From: Chitinophaga filiformis
GTDB taxonomy: Bacteria > Bacteroidota > Bacteroidia > Chitinophagales > Chitinophagaceae
Assembly: GCF_900102545.1 (NCBI RefSeq)
Contig: NZ_FNBN01000001.1
Span: 346,758 to 410,757 of the forward strand
DNA length: 64,000 nt
Direction: 5' to 3'
This document shows, piece by piece, positions 8,589-18,506 of the stretch. The notes beneath the pieces were generated by a model. That model saw only the letters and a program-made list of their open reading frames with translations. It was not told where the DNA came from and did no database searches. A program made the translations under genes and the position numbers. The first letter of the stretch is position 1. The number at the start of each line of letters is the position of its first letter.

Positions 8589-9464
8589 ATGAATCATCTG
8601 AAAATAGGATGGGCCGGTCTGGGCAATATGGGAACACCAATGGTAACAAACCTTGTAAAAGCCGGTTTTAAGGTAAAAGTATATAACCGTTCTACTGAGA
8701 AGGCTGTTGCATTGCAGGAAAAGCTGGGCGTAGAGGTAGCCAGGTGCCCTAAACACCTGGTGGAAGATGTGGATGTGATAATCACCATGCTTACCGACGA
8801 TGCTGCGCTCAAAGAAGTATACGAGGGACCGGAAGGTATTCTTTCCATTACCCTGCCTACAGATATGCTGGCTATTGATATGAGCACGGTTTCTCCTGAT
8901 ACTACCCGTCAGCTGGCAGCCTTATGTGAGGCGGAAGGCATCTGGTACATGGATGCACCGGTATCCGGTAGTGTAAAACCTGCTGAGGAAGGACAACTGG
9001 TTATTATGGCCGGGGGCCGTCCGGAGGATTTTGAACGGGCTAAACCTATCTTTAATGCACTAGGTAAGGCCTCATACCTGCTGGGTGAGAATGGGGCCGG
9101 CAACTATGCAAAACTGGCTATTAATACCTTCCTGGGGATTACACTGCAGGGACTGTCGGAAGCCGTTATATTCGCTAAAAATAACGGTGTCTCTCCTGAA
9201 CAACTCCTTCCACTGATCAACGACGGACCGCTGGCCAGTGTGGTATCCAGGAGCAAATCACAGAGTATCATCAATCATGATTTTACACCCTCATTCCCTT
9301 TAAGTCTGCTGGCAAAAGATATCAGGCTGGCAAAGGCACAGGGCATGGATACGCCCGCAGGCAATGCGCTTTCTGATACCTTACAGGAGGCCCTGGCGAA
9401 AGGACTGGGAGCGTCAGATATGATTGCCATCTACCAATATCTTGAACAACAATATGTCGTATAA
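8589..9464 (+). CDS. NAD(P)-dependent beta-hydroxyacid dehydrogenase
   Basis: Starting at ATG 8589 gives 291 residues beginning MNHLKIGWAGLGNMG, with the Rossmann motif GLGNMG at residues 10-15; the longer frame adds a non-family extension. The substrate motif DAPVSGSVKPAEEGQL and the catalytic lysine segment GAGNYAKLAIN are both present. The family (3-hydroxyisobutyrate, tartronate semialdehyde and glyoxylate/succinic semialdehyde reductases) cannot be split further by eye. The gene is single and ends at a strong terminator. Confidence 0.92.
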   Translation: MNHLKIGWAGLGNMGTPMVTNLVKAGFKVKVYNRSTEKAVALQEKLGVEVARCPKHLVEDVDVIITMLTDDAALKEVYEGPEGILSITLPTDMLAIDMSTVSPDTTRQLAALCEAEGIWYMDAPVSGSVKPAEEGQLVIMAGGRPEDFERAKPIFNALGKASYLLGENGAGNYAKLAINTFLGITLQGLSEAVIFAKNNGVSPEQLLPLINDGPLASVVSRSKSQSIINHDFTPSFPLSLLAKDIRLAKAQGMDTPAGNALSDTLQEALAKGLGASDMIAIYQYLEQQYVV

Positions 9465-9468
9465 AGTA

Positions 9469-9492
9469 TAGGCCGGTCTCCCGACCGGCCTA
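9469..9492 (+). terminator. Hairpin terminator after the hydroxyacid dehydrogenase gene
   Basis: TAGGCCGGTC (9469-9478), loop TCCC and GACCGGCCTA (9483-9492) form a perfect 10-bp GC-rich stem five bases after the stop. There is no clear T run. Confidence 0.7.
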
Positions 9493-9568
9493 CTCACAAC
9501 AAGTGTGTCTTCTAAGGATAATCAGGATAATAACACTTCATCACTCTTAAAGTATACCTTCAGGTTTT

Positions 9569-9874
9569 TCAATAATTGTATATAGCAGGCTGTCTCATTT
9601 TTCGGACATAAAATATTTTCGGAGAAGATGACTGATGTACCAAACCAACAGCGCCGGCCTTTATTTTTCCCAATAAAAGCATTCCCGCAGTTGAAATGGA
9701 ATCCTGTTGCAGCGGAAACTCATTCCTTTCGAGGTTCTTCAATACTGCAGGCATCTCGCTGGCAGCAGTATCAGCAGCGGCAATTGGTTTGAGGTAGATA
9801 TAAGCCCCTACTATGATCAGCAGTAGCGCACGCAGGAGCATATCTGTTATACGTACGATCATTCTCTTTCTCAT
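9569..9874 (-). CDS. Hypothetical single-span membrane protein
   Basis: A 101-residue frame with a basic N terminus (MRKRMIVRITD), one membrane helix at about residues 12-33, and a polar tail that would face the periplasm. No family is recognised. It is isolated between two terminators. It may be real because of the positive-inside signal anchor, but the support is weak. Confidence 0.4.
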   Translation of the reverse strand: MRKRMIVRITDMLLRALLLIIVGAYIYLKPIAAADTAASEMPAVLKNLERNEFPLQQDSISTAGMLLLGKIKAGAVGLVHQSSSPKIFYVRKMRQPAIYNY

Positions 9875-10198
9875 ATAAAGCTATGGTTGTTGTTCACTGA
9901 CCGGACCTTTGTTTCTTTTAATCCGGTTCGCAAAGTTATGCTGGTCTCTTTATTGTTGATGCCCCCAAAAACGGTTGAAATGCATCCCCAGATAAGGGGA
10001 TGACATAATATCAATAATGATAGTAGCATTTCGCCTTAACACTGTTGGCTATTGATTTTCAGACAATAACTATTATACTACGGTAACGCCTATTGATGCT
10101 ACTTTGAATAATAACATCAAATAATATTAAAAAGCAATATCATTGCACTCTATAAATCCAAGTACAACCATATTCTGAAGCCAACAAAATATCCTGGA
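9875..10198. other. Intergenic control region in front of the GH128-like gene
   Basis: This stretch of 324 bases separates divergent genes. It is AT-rich toward the plus-strand gene and holds a TACTTTG box near 10098, about 95 bases before the ATG at 10199, a gapped match to the Bacteroidota -7 element. I see no repeat, RNA gene or open frame of note. Confidence 0.4.
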
Positions 10199-11098
10199 AT
10201 GACCAAATTGAAACTCGCGCTCTTAATGAGCTTGTCCCTGTTCGTCGCCTGCAGTAAAGACAAAGACACGCCTACTACTACACCCGGCGGCGGTGGTGGA
10301 AAAGAAGATGACAGCAGCTATGTAGCGCCTAAAACCGGTAAAAAAGGCGCAGACTTCAGCACCAATACCACCAACGGCACATGGTATACCAACGTGGTAA
10401 ATCTGAAAAGTCATTGGTATTATACATGGGGCACTACCATGCCTGCTAAGACAGTACCGCAGAATTGTGAATTCGTAGCGATGTTTTGGGGAAAAGGTAA
10501 TGTGACTGATGCACTGATCGACTCTGTTAAAAGAATGAAAGCTTCCGGTACTGTGAAATATGTACTGGGCTTTAATGAACCTGACGCCGGCGATCAGTCC
10601 AATATGACAGTACAGCAGGCGCTGGACCTCTGGCCTAAACTGGAAAGCATTGGCTTACCGCTGGGTAGTCCTGCTGCTGTATGGCCAACACAAACCTGGA
10701 TCTATGAATTCCTTGATAAGGCCATCCAGCAGAAACGCCGTGTAGACTTCATCTGCGTACACATGTATGTAGGTCTGGATGATGTACACTTCGTAAAAAC
10801 CCTGCAGGATCTTTATGATAAATACCACCTGCCTATCTGGATCACCGAATTTGGTACCGTAGATAATACAGCTACAACTATTGATGGGAATATGTACAGA
10901 CCAGATCAGGTACTGGCATTTATGCAACGCCTGCTGCCGAAACTGGAGGCATTACCATTTGTACACCGTTATTCCTGGTTCTCAGGCGCTCCTACCAGCA
11001 CCAGGTTATGGCCTTCTGCACTCGTAGGTGCTGATGGTAAACTGACTCCACTGGGTCAATGGTATGCAGATTACAAACCTAATACAGCCGTAAAATAA
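10199..11098 (+). CDS. Asl1-like glycoside hydrolase lipoprotein (GH128-type)
   Basis: A 299-residue lipoprotein. A short signal peptide ends in the lipobox LFVAC with lipid cysteine C18, then comes a Gly/Asp/Ser linker. The catalytic domain shows the (beta/alpha)8 pattern of the Asl1/GH128 group: acid/base E126 in GFNEPD and nucleophile E216 in WITEFG, with YSWFSG near residue 260. Characterised GH128 enzymes cleave beta-1,3-glucans. It would sit on the outer membrane. The gene is single with its own terminator. Confidence 0.88.
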   Translation: MTKLKLALLMSLSLFVACSKDKDTPTTTPGGGGGKEDDSSYVAPKTGKKGADFSTNTTNGTWYTNVVNLKSHWYYTWGTTMPAKTVPQNCEFVAMFWGKGNVTDALIDSVKRMKASGTVKYVLGFNEPDAGDQSNMTVQQALDLWPKLESIGLPLGSPAAVWPTQTWIYEFLDKAIQQKRRVDFICVHMYVGLDDVHFVKTLQDLYDKYHLPIWITEFGTVDNTATTIDGNMYRPDQVLAFMQRLLPKLEALPFVHRYSWFSGAPTSTRLWPSALVGADGKLTPLGQWYADYKPNTAVK

Positions 11099-11117
11099 TC
11101 GCATCGCTTATAAAGCA

Positions 11118-11151
11118 AGACCCGCGTCAGTACCATGTACAACGCGGGTCT
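11118..11151 (+). terminator. Intrinsic terminator after the GH128-like gene
   Basis: AGACCCGCGT (11118-11127) and ACGCGGGTCT (11142-11151) form a perfect 10-bp stem, followed by the T-rich CTTCTTTTA. It sits 19 bases after the stop codon. Confidence 0.85.
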
Positions 11152-11181
11152 CTTCTTTTATAAACAATAAAGCTTCTCTAC

Positions 11182-12228
11182 TTAATAAAACTTCGGTAAA
11201 GGATTCAAAGTAAGATTCTGCCGCTGATGCCAATATGGATAAATGGTCGGTGTCTCACTTGCAGCATCCAGTTTTTTTACTTGTTCTACAGTCAGGTTCC
11301 ATCCTACTGCTGCCAGGTTCTGCTTCAATTGTTCTTCATTCCTTGCGCCGATAATGATGCTGGCTACTGTTGGTCTTTGCAATAACCAGTTAATGGCTAC
11401 CTGTGCTACTGTTTTACCTGTTTCTGCGGCCACTTCATCTAATGCGTCAACTACCTTATACAACAACTCATCAGGCACTGCAAATGAAGGTACGGGACTA
11501 CCACCCTGCACTACACGACTGTCTGCCGGGAATGGCTGATTGCGGCGGTATTTACCTCCGAGCATCCCTGCTGCCAGCGGGCTCCATATCAATGCACCTA
11601 CTTTCTGATCAATGCCCAGCGGCATTAGTTCCCACTCATATTCCCTGTTTACGAGAGAATAATATACCTGGTGGGCCACATACTTATTCCATCCGTATCT
11701 GTCAGCTACCGCCTGGGATTTCATGAGATGCCATCCTGAGAAATTGGAGGCTGCAATGTAACGTACCTTACCACTCTGTATCAGATCATCCAGGCTGCGC
11801 ATTACTTCTTCCACAGGTGTATTGCCGTCAAATCCGTGCATGTGATAGATGTCGATATAGTCAGTATTCAAGCGTTTCAGACTGGCTTCCACGTTTTTGA
11901 TCAGCTGAAAACGGGATGATCCCTGGTAGTTAGCTTCCCTGGGACCACTACTCATCGGAAAAGTGGATTTAGTGGATATCAGCACCTTATCGCGCTTCCC
12001 ACTAATAGCTTTTCCCAATATCTCTTCAGAAAGTCCGTCAGAATAAATATCTGCGGTATCAAATAAATTAACGCCGGCGTCGAGGCAGATGTCTACCAAC
12101 CGCGTTGCCTCTTCTACCTGTGTACTTCCCCATGCCTTAAAAAACTCATTACTTCCACCGAAAGTGGCGGTGCCAAATGTCAATACCGGCACCTGCAATC
12201 CTGATCCTCCTAAAAATCTGTATTCCAT
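11182..12228 (-). CDS. Aldo/keto reductase
   Basis: Starting at ATG 12228 gives 348 residues beginning MEYRFLGGSGLQVP, the usual start of this family; the longer frame to 12309 is non-homologous. The catalytic tetrad can be seen: D in DTADIYS (Tyr in the same motif), K in STKSTF and H in YHMHGFD. The C-terminal SIIIGARNEEQL binds the NADPH phosphate. It belongs to the YajO/Tas-like subgroup of cytosolic carbonyl reductases. The gene stands alone and the substrate is unknown. Confidence 0.92.
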   Translation of the reverse strand: MEYRFLGGSGLQVPVLTFGTATFGGSNEFFKAWGSTQVEEATRLVDICLDAGVNLFDTADIYSDGLSEEILGKAISGKRDKVLISTKSTFPMSSGPREANYQGSSRFQLIKNVEASLKRLNTDYIDIYHMHGFDGNTPVEEVMRSLDDLIQSGKVRYIAASNFSGWHLMKSQAVADRYGWNKYVAHQVYYSLVNREYEWELMPLGIDQKVGALIWSPLAAGMLGGKYRRNQPFPADSRVVQGGSPVPSFAVPDELLYKVVDALDEVAAETGKTVAQVAINWLLQRPTVASIIIGARNEEQLKQNLAAVGWNLTVEQVKKLDAASETPTIYPYWHQRQNLTLNPLPKFY

Positions 12229-12398
12229 CTTGTTTACGTTAACTATTAAAGAATTAGATAGCCGTACAAAGATCACATTTTCCGGATTTTTACGACTTGT
12301 ACAAATCATATATATATCTGTAAATATAGGAGATGATAGGGAGCGGGTTGATCCCTATCTTCTAAAATAGCAGGGACTGCCACAAGTACAGGCAGCAG

Positions 12399-12406
12399 TA
12401 CTTTTG
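12399..12406 (+). promoter_or_regulatory. -7 promoter element of the thioredoxin gene
   Basis: TACTTTTG is an exact TAnnTTTG match 42 bases upstream of the thioredoxin ATG at 12449, giving a leader of about 38 bases. Confidence 0.6.
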
Positions 12407-12448
12407 CATATTTTTTGTGTTACCTCGTACGTATTAACAGCATAAAAT

Positions 12449-12745
12449 ATGGCAACGTTTTCAGAGATTATAAATAGTGATAAACCGGTATTGGTGGATT
12501 TCTTTGCTACCTGGTGCGGCCCTTGTAAGATGCAGGCGCCTATTCTGGATCAGCTGAAGCAACGGGTAGGTGATGCAGCCACCATTATCAAAGTGGATGT
12601 AGATAAAAATCCTGCTGCGGCCAATGCGTATCAGGTGCAGGGTGTGCCTACACTGATCCTGTTTAAACAGGGAAAGATAGTATGGCGCCAATCTGGCGTA
12701 GTTCCGGTAGCTAACCTGGAACAAATTGTCAGGCAGAATGCGTGA
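12449..12745 (+). CDS. trxA: Thioredoxin
   Basis: A 98-residue classical thioredoxin. The active site WCGPC has cysteines at residues 23 and 26, the cis-proline segment GVPT follows near residue 70, and the conserved F-K-Q-G-K end of the fold is present. It acts as a cytosolic disulfide reductase. It is transcribed alone from a well-placed TAnnTTTG promoter and converges on the efflux operon, 8 bases from its last stop codon. The genome probably holds other thioredoxins, so the symbol is only by family. Confidence 0.93.
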   Translation: MATFSEIINSDKPVLVDFFATWCGPCKMQAPILDQLKQRVGDAATIIKVDVDKNPAAANAYQVQGVPTLILFKQGKIVWRQSGVVPVANLEQIVRQNA

Positions 12746-12753
12746 TAACGCAC

Positions 12754-13863
12754 TTATTTGTTCACCTTCCAATAGGCAGTACTACCGGGTTTCCGTTCAT
12801 CGGTAGCCTTCATTAACAAGGTGTCTCCCGGTTGTATGCCTGCAAATATCTCAGTTCCCTTATCAGTAGTGATCCCTTGCCTGATGTCTACCCATTCGGC
12901 TTTCCCTTCTTTCACTCTGATCACAAACTTTCTTTCCTGTGTAGTGGCTATTGCAGTGGCAGGTACTATCAGGGAGGGCATATCCCGCTGTAAGGCTATT
13001 TTCACATAGGCAAAGGCGCCGGCCTTGAGCTTTCCTTCACTATTAGGCACTTCAAACTCCCATAATTCCGTACGGGTAGCAGGATCGATCGTTCCTGACT
13101 TACGGGTCAGCTTTGCTGCAAAGCGTTCCAGCGGATAAGCATCTACCCTGAAATCTATACCGCCTGCAGCCCGGGCTGCTCCTGTATACATCTCTGGCAC
13201 TGCAGCCCGTAAACGCAAGAGGTGGAGATCCTGTATAGTCAGCAAAGGCGTACTCGTTCCGGTAAAAGCACCAGCATTTACTTTCCTGGCGGTGATAATG
13301 CCATTGAAAGGCGCCGTTATATACAGGTAACCTGATACGTCGCGGTATGCCTGCGACTGCTTTTCAGCGGCCACATAAGCGCTGCTGTCGGCCATCATCT
13401 GGTTCCTGCTGCGTTCAAGATCAACAGGCGCTACTATACCCGGTGTTTTAGCCTGAGAAGCACGATACAGGCGCTCGTAATGGTCTTTGCTGGAGGTCCA
13501 TTTAGATTTTGCAGATAATACGATGGCTTCCGATTCTGCAAAACGGCTATTCACTTCCGGCGCTTTGATAACCGCCAGTACCTGTCCCTTCCTGACTTTA
13601 TCACCAAGATCTACTTTCATCTCCTGAACAAATCCTTCCACTTTCGCATAGAGATCTGCATATTCATAAGGCAATAATTCAGCCGGCAACTCTACTGTTT
13701 TATGCAGGGTATCCTGCTGCACAATGAATGCCGCTACGGTATCTTTCGCAGTACCGATTTCAGTGGTGTCTGTATGCTCCGGACCGCCACAGGCAGTCAG
13801 CAGGTAAACTGTACAGATAGCAAGGGCTGATGGCAGCCCGGCGGCTTTATTTATCTTTGTCAT
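12754..13863 (-). CDS. RND efflux periplasmic adaptor (membrane fusion protein)
   Basis: ATG 13863 gives 369 residues with a lipoprotein signal (YLLTACGG). The lipoyl half-motifs are VEGFVQEMKVDLGDKVRKGQ and YITAPFNGIITARKVNAGAF, flanking a coiled-coil hairpin, followed by beta-barrel and membrane-proximal domains. Adaptors of this HlyD/AcrA type join the inner-membrane pump to TolC. The start overlaps the end of the pump gene by 17 bases, so translation is probably coupled. It is the last gene of the operon. Confidence 0.93.
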   Translation of the reverse strand: MTKINKAAGLPSALAICTVYLLTACGGPEHTDTTEIGTAKDTVAAFIVQQDTLHKTVELPAELLPYEYADLYAKVEGFVQEMKVDLGDKVRKGQVLAVIKAPEVNSRFAESEAIVLSAKSKWTSSKDHYERLYRASQAKTPGIVAPVDLERSRNQMMADSSAYVAAEKQSQAYRDVSGYLYITAPFNGIITARKVNAGAFTGTSTPLLTIQDLHLLRLRAAVPEMYTGAARAAGGIDFRVDAYPLERFAAKLTRKSGTIDPATRTELWEFEVPNSEGKLKAGAFAYVKIALQRDMPSLIVPATAIATTQERKFVIRVKEGKAEWVDIRQGITTDKGTEIFAGIQPGDTLLMKATDERKPGSTAYWKVNK

Positions 13864-16800
13864 AATAAATACTGTCTTTATCGTCCGGGTCGAGAGATAC
13901 AAATCTGTAAGGCCTTTTTCCTGTATATGACCGGTAAATATGAGGCAGGAAAAACAATACACCTACTGCGGAAAATAACAAACCTCCTATCACTGCAATA
14001 CCTAAAGGCGCCGTCTGATCACCACCTTCAGATAATCCCAGTGCCATGGGTATCATACCTGCTATCATAGCGGCGCTGGTCATCAGGATAGGACGCAACC
14101 TGTTCTCTGCTGCCAGCATGTAGGCATGGTTATCGCCGGTACGCCGGTAATACTCTGCATTTGTGATGAACAATACACTGTTGGCAATGGCTACTCCCGC
14201 GGCCATAATGATGCCCATGTAGGATTGTATATTCAGCGTATTGCCTGTTATATAGAGGAAGAGCAGTGCGCCTGCAATCACCGCGGGAATAATTGACAAG
14301 GCAGCTAAGGCTACACGGAAGGATTGAAAGTAAACCGCCATCAACATAAAAATAACAACCAACGCTACCAGTAAACCGAACTGCAGGCTTGTTAACGTCT
14401 GTTGCAATAATTCCGGCTGACCGCGTAACAGGATACGTGCACCGTTCTGCAATTTCCCCATCTCTGTTATAGCCTTATTCACACGTTTGAATATAGCTCC
14501 CTGGTCCTGCGATTGAATATTGGCAGTGATAGTGATGTAACGCTGCTGATTCAACCTGTCATATTCCCCGGCTATACTGGTGTATTTCCAGGAGGCTACT
14601 TCATTGAGATAATGGGTTTTACCATCACTTCCTGCCACAGGAATTGCTTCCAGCTGTGCGGTGCTGTTCATCCGGAATTCCGGGTACTGCACCTGTACCT
14701 GGTAAGCTGTTCCCGTTGTTTTATCCAGCCAGTAACTGGGACTGGTAAACCGGCTGGAAGAAGTAGCTGTTACCAGCGATCTTGAGATCTGTTCTGTACT
14801 GAGTCCTAACTGGCCTGCTTTTACCCTGTCTATATCCAGTCTGATGGCAGGATATTCAAGCGGAGTGGTGATCTGGAGGTCGCGGAGTTCTGGTATCACT
14901 GATAACTTCTTCATGAGTTGTACCGCGGTTGCCTTTCCTTCCGCCAGGTTTCTGTTTGCAACGGCTATTTCCACAGGATTGGTATTGCCCAGGTTTAACA
15001 CTTGCTCTACTATGTCGCCCGGTTCAAAGGAGATAGTAGCAGCAGGCATTTCTTTCTTCACGGCAGCGCGTAATGATTCCATGAAAACAGGCATTTCGAT
15101 AGCACCTTTTCTGAGCTTTATACGCACCACCGATTCTTGTGGTCCGCCTGTCCAGAGGTGGATATAGTTCACCGGGTAACTGGATGGCTGTGTCCCTACA
15201 AAAGCAGAGGTGAGCTCTACATTGCCTTTACCTGCGATGCTGTCTGTTAGTGCCAGCAACTTCCGGGTGGCATCTTCCGTACGTTCAAAACGGGTACCCA
15301 CCGGCAGGCGCATACGGATCTGTGCCTGTCCGCTGTCTGTACGGGGAAAAAGCGCTGTACCTGCTCCTCTGAACAACAATATAACCAGCAGTAAAGACAC
15401 GCATATAAACAGCACAGTTACCCAGCTTTTATCAAATACCGGCTTGCTACCATTAGTAACATACCAGCTCTTAAATCGCTCGAAGCGACCGGGAGGCTGG
15501 GCAGTTCTTATATTTAAATGCGGTTTCAGGAACCAGTTGGAGGCCACCGGCACGAAGGTCTGCGACAAAAAGAAGGAGGCGATCATAGCAAAAGCCACGG
15601 CCAGCGATAAAGGCAGGAACATGGCGCCCGGCACACCGTTCATAAATACAGCGGGTACAAACACCGCCAGTATGCTGAGCAGGATGAGTACTTTCGGACC
15701 AGCAATTTCTTTCGCCCCATCAGCAATAGCCCTGGCCTTACTTTTACCGGCTTCCAGGTGACGGTGTATATTCTCTACCGTTACGGTGGCTTCATCGACC
15801 AGTATTCCCACTGACAATGCCAATCCTCCCAGGGTCATGATATTGATGGTTTGCCCTGTCAGGTAAAGCAATGTGGCAGAGCAAAGCAATGCCAGCGGGA
15901 TGGTCATCACTACGATCAGTGCACTGCGCCTGTCGCCCAGGAACAATAGTACCATCAAACCAGTAAGCAGTGCTCCTATCCCACCTTCAAACAAGAGGCT
16001 TTTCAGTGAGTTGATCACATACCCGGACTGGTCAAATGCATAGGTTACTTTGATATCTGAAGGGATGGCTGCCTGCATATCGGGCAATGCGGCTTTTACC
16101 CGCTGTACCACATCCCAGGTGGAAGCATCTGCCCGTTTGGTAACAGGAATATATACCGCACGCTTGCCGTTCACCAGTGCATAACTGGTAGTTACGTCAG
16201 CGCCCATACTTACCGTTGCAATGTCTCTTACATATACTGCCGGGCCGGCGCCCATTTGCAAAGGTGTATTCTGCAGGTCCTGCAAGGTTTCAATGACACT
16301 GTTCTGCGGTGTGATATAAGTTGTATCTCCGATGCGGATATTTCCTGCCGGAGAGATGGTATTGGATTTAGCCAGCGCCTGTACGATCTGATCGGGCGCG
16401 AGGCCATAACCTCTCACCTTTTCAGGATCTACGGTGATCAATACTGTCTTTTGATTTCCACCGAAAGGAGGTGGTGCAGATACACCCGGTAAAGTAGAGA
16501 ACATAGGGCGCACCTTGAACAATGCCAGGTCGGCTATTTCACCCAGTGAGCGGTTTTCAGAACTGAATACCAGCTGTCCTACCGGTACGCTTCCCGCATC
16601 AAAGCGGGTCACGAATGGAGGCACTGTGCCAGGCGGCATGAATGCCCGGGACCTGTTCACATAGCCTACCACTTCTGCCATTGCCTGACTCATATCTGTG
16701 CCTTCGTTGAACTCCAGCTTGATAATGGCAGCACCCTGAATGCTTTTTGAAGTGACATATTTTACACCGGTGATGTACAGGAAATGGTATTCGTAGTAAG

Positions 16801-16993
16801 AGGTGATGAACCCTTCCATCTGTTCAGGAGAAAGACCACCATAGGGCTGCGCGACATATACTACCGGCAATCCCAGGCGGGGGAAGATGTCTATTTTAGT
16901 ATTCCTGACAGACAGCACAGAAAAGAAAACAATGCCGATCACCGCCACGAGGATAGTAACAGGATGCCGTAATGCCGAAATAATAAGCTTCAT
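13847..16993 (-). CDS. RND family efflux permease
   Basis: A 1048-residue inner-membrane pump of full family length with twelve transmembrane segments in two halves and two large periplasmic loops. The TM4 motif GILVDEATVTVENIHRHL carries the acidic proton-relay residues, and the second half has the matching NIQSYMGIIMAAGVAIANSV. The pattern is nearer to the drug/amphiphile group (HAE) than to metal pumps. The gene starts 7 bases after the outer-membrane factor gene and overlaps the adaptor gene, forming a complete tripartite pump. Confidence 0.93.
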   Translation of the reverse strand: MKLIISALRHPVTILVAVIGIVFFSVLSVRNTKIDIFPRLGLPVVYVAQPYGGLSPEQMEGFITSYYEYHFLYITGVKYVTSKSIQGAAIIKLEFNEGTDMSQAMAEVVGYVNRSRAFMPPGTVPPFVTRFDAGSVPVGQLVFSSENRSLGEIADLALFKVRPMFSTLPGVSAPPPFGGNQKTVLITVDPEKVRGYGLAPDQIVQALAKSNTISPAGNIRIGDTTYITPQNSVIETLQDLQNTPLQMGAGPAVYVRDIATVSMGADVTTSYALVNGKRAVYIPVTKRADASTWDVVQRVKAALPDMQAAIPSDIKVTYAFDQSGYVINSLKSLLFEGGIGALLTGLMVLLFLGDRRSALIVVMTIPLALLCSATLLYLTGQTINIMTLGGLALSVGILVDEATVTVENIHRHLEAGKSKARAIADGAKEIAGPKVLILLSILAVFVPAVFMNGVPGAMFLPLSLAVAFAMIASFFLSQTFVPVASNWFLKPHLNIRTAQPPGRFERFKSWYVTNGSKPVFDKSWVTVLFICVSLLLVILLFRGAGTALFPRTDSGQAQIRMRLPVGTRFERTEDATRKLLALTDSIAGKGNVELTSAFVGTQPSSYPVNYIHLWTGGPQESVVRIKLRKGAIEMPVFMESLRAAVKKEMPAATISFEPGDIVEQVLNLGNTNPVEIAVANRNLAEGKATAVQLMKKLSVIPELRDLQITTPLEYPAIRLDIDRVKAGQLGLSTEQISRSLVTATSSSRFTSPSYWLDKTTGTAYQVQVQYPEFRMNSTAQLEAIPVAGSDGKTHYLNEVASWKYTSIAGEYDRLNQQRYITITANIQSQDQGAIFKRVNKAITEMGKLQNGARILLRGQPELLQQTLTSLQFGLLVALVVIFMLMAVYFQSFRVALAALSIIPAVIAGALLFLYITGNTLNIQSYMGIIMAAGVAIANSVLFITNAEYYRRTGDNHAYMLAAENRLRPILMTSAAMIAGMIPMALGLSEGGDQTAPLGIAVIGGLLFSAVGVLFFLPHIYRSYTGKRPYRFVSLDPDDKDSIYYDKDK

Positions 16994-17000
16994 AATATCT

Positions 17001-18401
17001 TTATTTTATGCTGCCGGTAAATTCCTCCAGGTTGCCATTGGCGATGGATATTTCCAGCAATGCCCGCCATGCCTGCAATAGTGCTCCTGCCTCATTGGTT
17101 TCCGCTTTTAAGAGGTCATATTGCCCCTGTATCAATCTTGTAAAATCTATCAGTCCACTCTGATAACTCAGTGTAAGACCATCATAGGCATACCTGGCTG
17201 CCTGCGATTGCACGGTACTCTGATGGGCTATCAAAAGACTCTGACGATAGTTGAACTGTGCAATTTCCTGTTGCTTCTGCAGGTTCACTGATATCTGCCC
17301 CATCTCTGCTGTTGCCGCTTTTACCGTGGCCTGATATTGTTTCTTTTGCAGGTTTATCTGTGTAAACTGCAGTATAGGAAAGCTGACCTGTATACCGGCG
17401 CCATAATTCTTCCGGGTGAGGCTCCAGCCATTTGCTTTATCAATCGTTCCATCTGCGCCAACACCGGAACCTCTGGCATACGCATTCGCCCATATATCGA
17501 GCCGTGGGCGCCATAAGCGCTGCACTTCTTTTAATGCAGCCTCACTCACTTCCTTCTTTGCTTCATAATACTGGAAGAGCGGATGATCCGTCATTTTCAG
17601 GGTATCGGTTTTTGCGACCGGCAGCTGTGTGGCCAGCAGTGTATCTGATAAGCTGATATTGTCGGGAGAAGCGGGGATGGCAGCAATACGCGACAACTCC
17701 GTCAGTTCCATATAATACTGGCCTTGTGTGCGCAGCAGTTCTGTTTCTGCCTGTGCCAGCGCTGCCTGAAACTGGGTGGTATCAATACCGGGACGCAATC
17801 CTTCTGCAGCATATACCAATGATTGTTCCAGTCCTGCACGGGTACGGGCAATATTGGCCTTATAACTTTCCACCAACCGTTGCAGATACACCGCATTCAG
17901 ATAAGTTGCAATAGCCATGTACTGCTGACGGAACAGAGCGTCATTGTAAAAGCTATTCGCCAGCTTATATTCCGCAGCCGCCTTTTCTACTGCAGCCTGT
18001 CGCTGGCCGAATGTCAGGGGATTCCATTTTACCATGGCACCTAACGCAGTTCCCGGAACGGGGTCATAGACATTACCGGAAGAAGGAGGACCACTGATTG
18101 GCAATATCAATCCGGGATAACTCATGCCGGTAATATTGTTGTACGTGGCATAGCCTGCCTGATAGCCAGCAGTTACTTCAGGCATCATCGTATTCTTAGC
18201 GATCTTCACATTAAAGCCGGCTGCGTTGGCCTGTTCCTTATAGCCCGCCAGTTGTAGTTGCTGCGACTGTATAAGGGATAAAACATCCTTTACTGAAATA
18301 ACCTGCTGTTGTGCCCTGGCATGCTGGAACACACTGACCGCCCACAGGCTGACGGTTAACACCATGAACCGGTAATAAGAACAAAGGAAACTTTTCATCA
18401 T
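17001..18401 (-). CDS. TolC family outer membrane factor
   Basis: A 466-residue protein with a signal peptide ending near residue 30 (HARAQQQ) and two repeated helical hairpin regions typical of outer-membrane efflux proteins (e.g. YSFYNDALFRQQYMAIATYL-like segments and the long coiled coil near residues 340-460). It forms the trimeric exit duct. It is the first gene of the operon TolC-permease-adaptor on the minus strand. An AraC regulator gene lies just upstream in the same direction and is the probable controller. Confidence 0.9.
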   Translation of the reverse strand: MMKSFLCSYYRFMVLTVSLWAVSVFQHARAQQQVISVKDVLSLIQSQQLQLAGYKEQANAAGFNVKIAKNTMMPEVTAGYQAGYATYNNITGMSYPGLILPISGPPSSGNVYDPVPGTALGAMVKWNPLTFGQRQAAVEKAAAEYKLANSFYNDALFRQQYMAIATYLNAVYLQRLVESYKANIARTRAGLEQSLVYAAEGLRPGIDTTQFQAALAQAETELLRTQGQYYMELTELSRIAAIPASPDNISLSDTLLATQLPVAKTDTLKMTDHPLFQYYEAKKEVSEAALKEVQRLWRPRLDIWANAYARGSGVGADGTIDKANGWSLTRKNYGAGIQVSFPILQFTQINLQKKQYQATVKAATAEMGQISVNLQKQQEIAQFNYRQSLLIAHQSTVQSQAARYAYDGLTLSYQSGLIDFTRLIQGQYDLLKAETNEAGALLQAWRALLEISIANGNLEEFTGSIK

Positions 18402-18506
18402 GAACCGTGATACGATTTATGCCGGTGGTGGGCAATCGTTAACATCGCATAAAATTAGAGAACGGCCATGCTGATGTATGGTATATTTTGACGATAGTTT
18501 GGTATC

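Noticed and set aside
13864..13962. Upstream extension of the adaptor gene
   Set aside because: Using this start would place the lipoprotein signal 33 residues inside the protein. ATG 13863 gives a normal signal and a usual short overlap with the pump gene.
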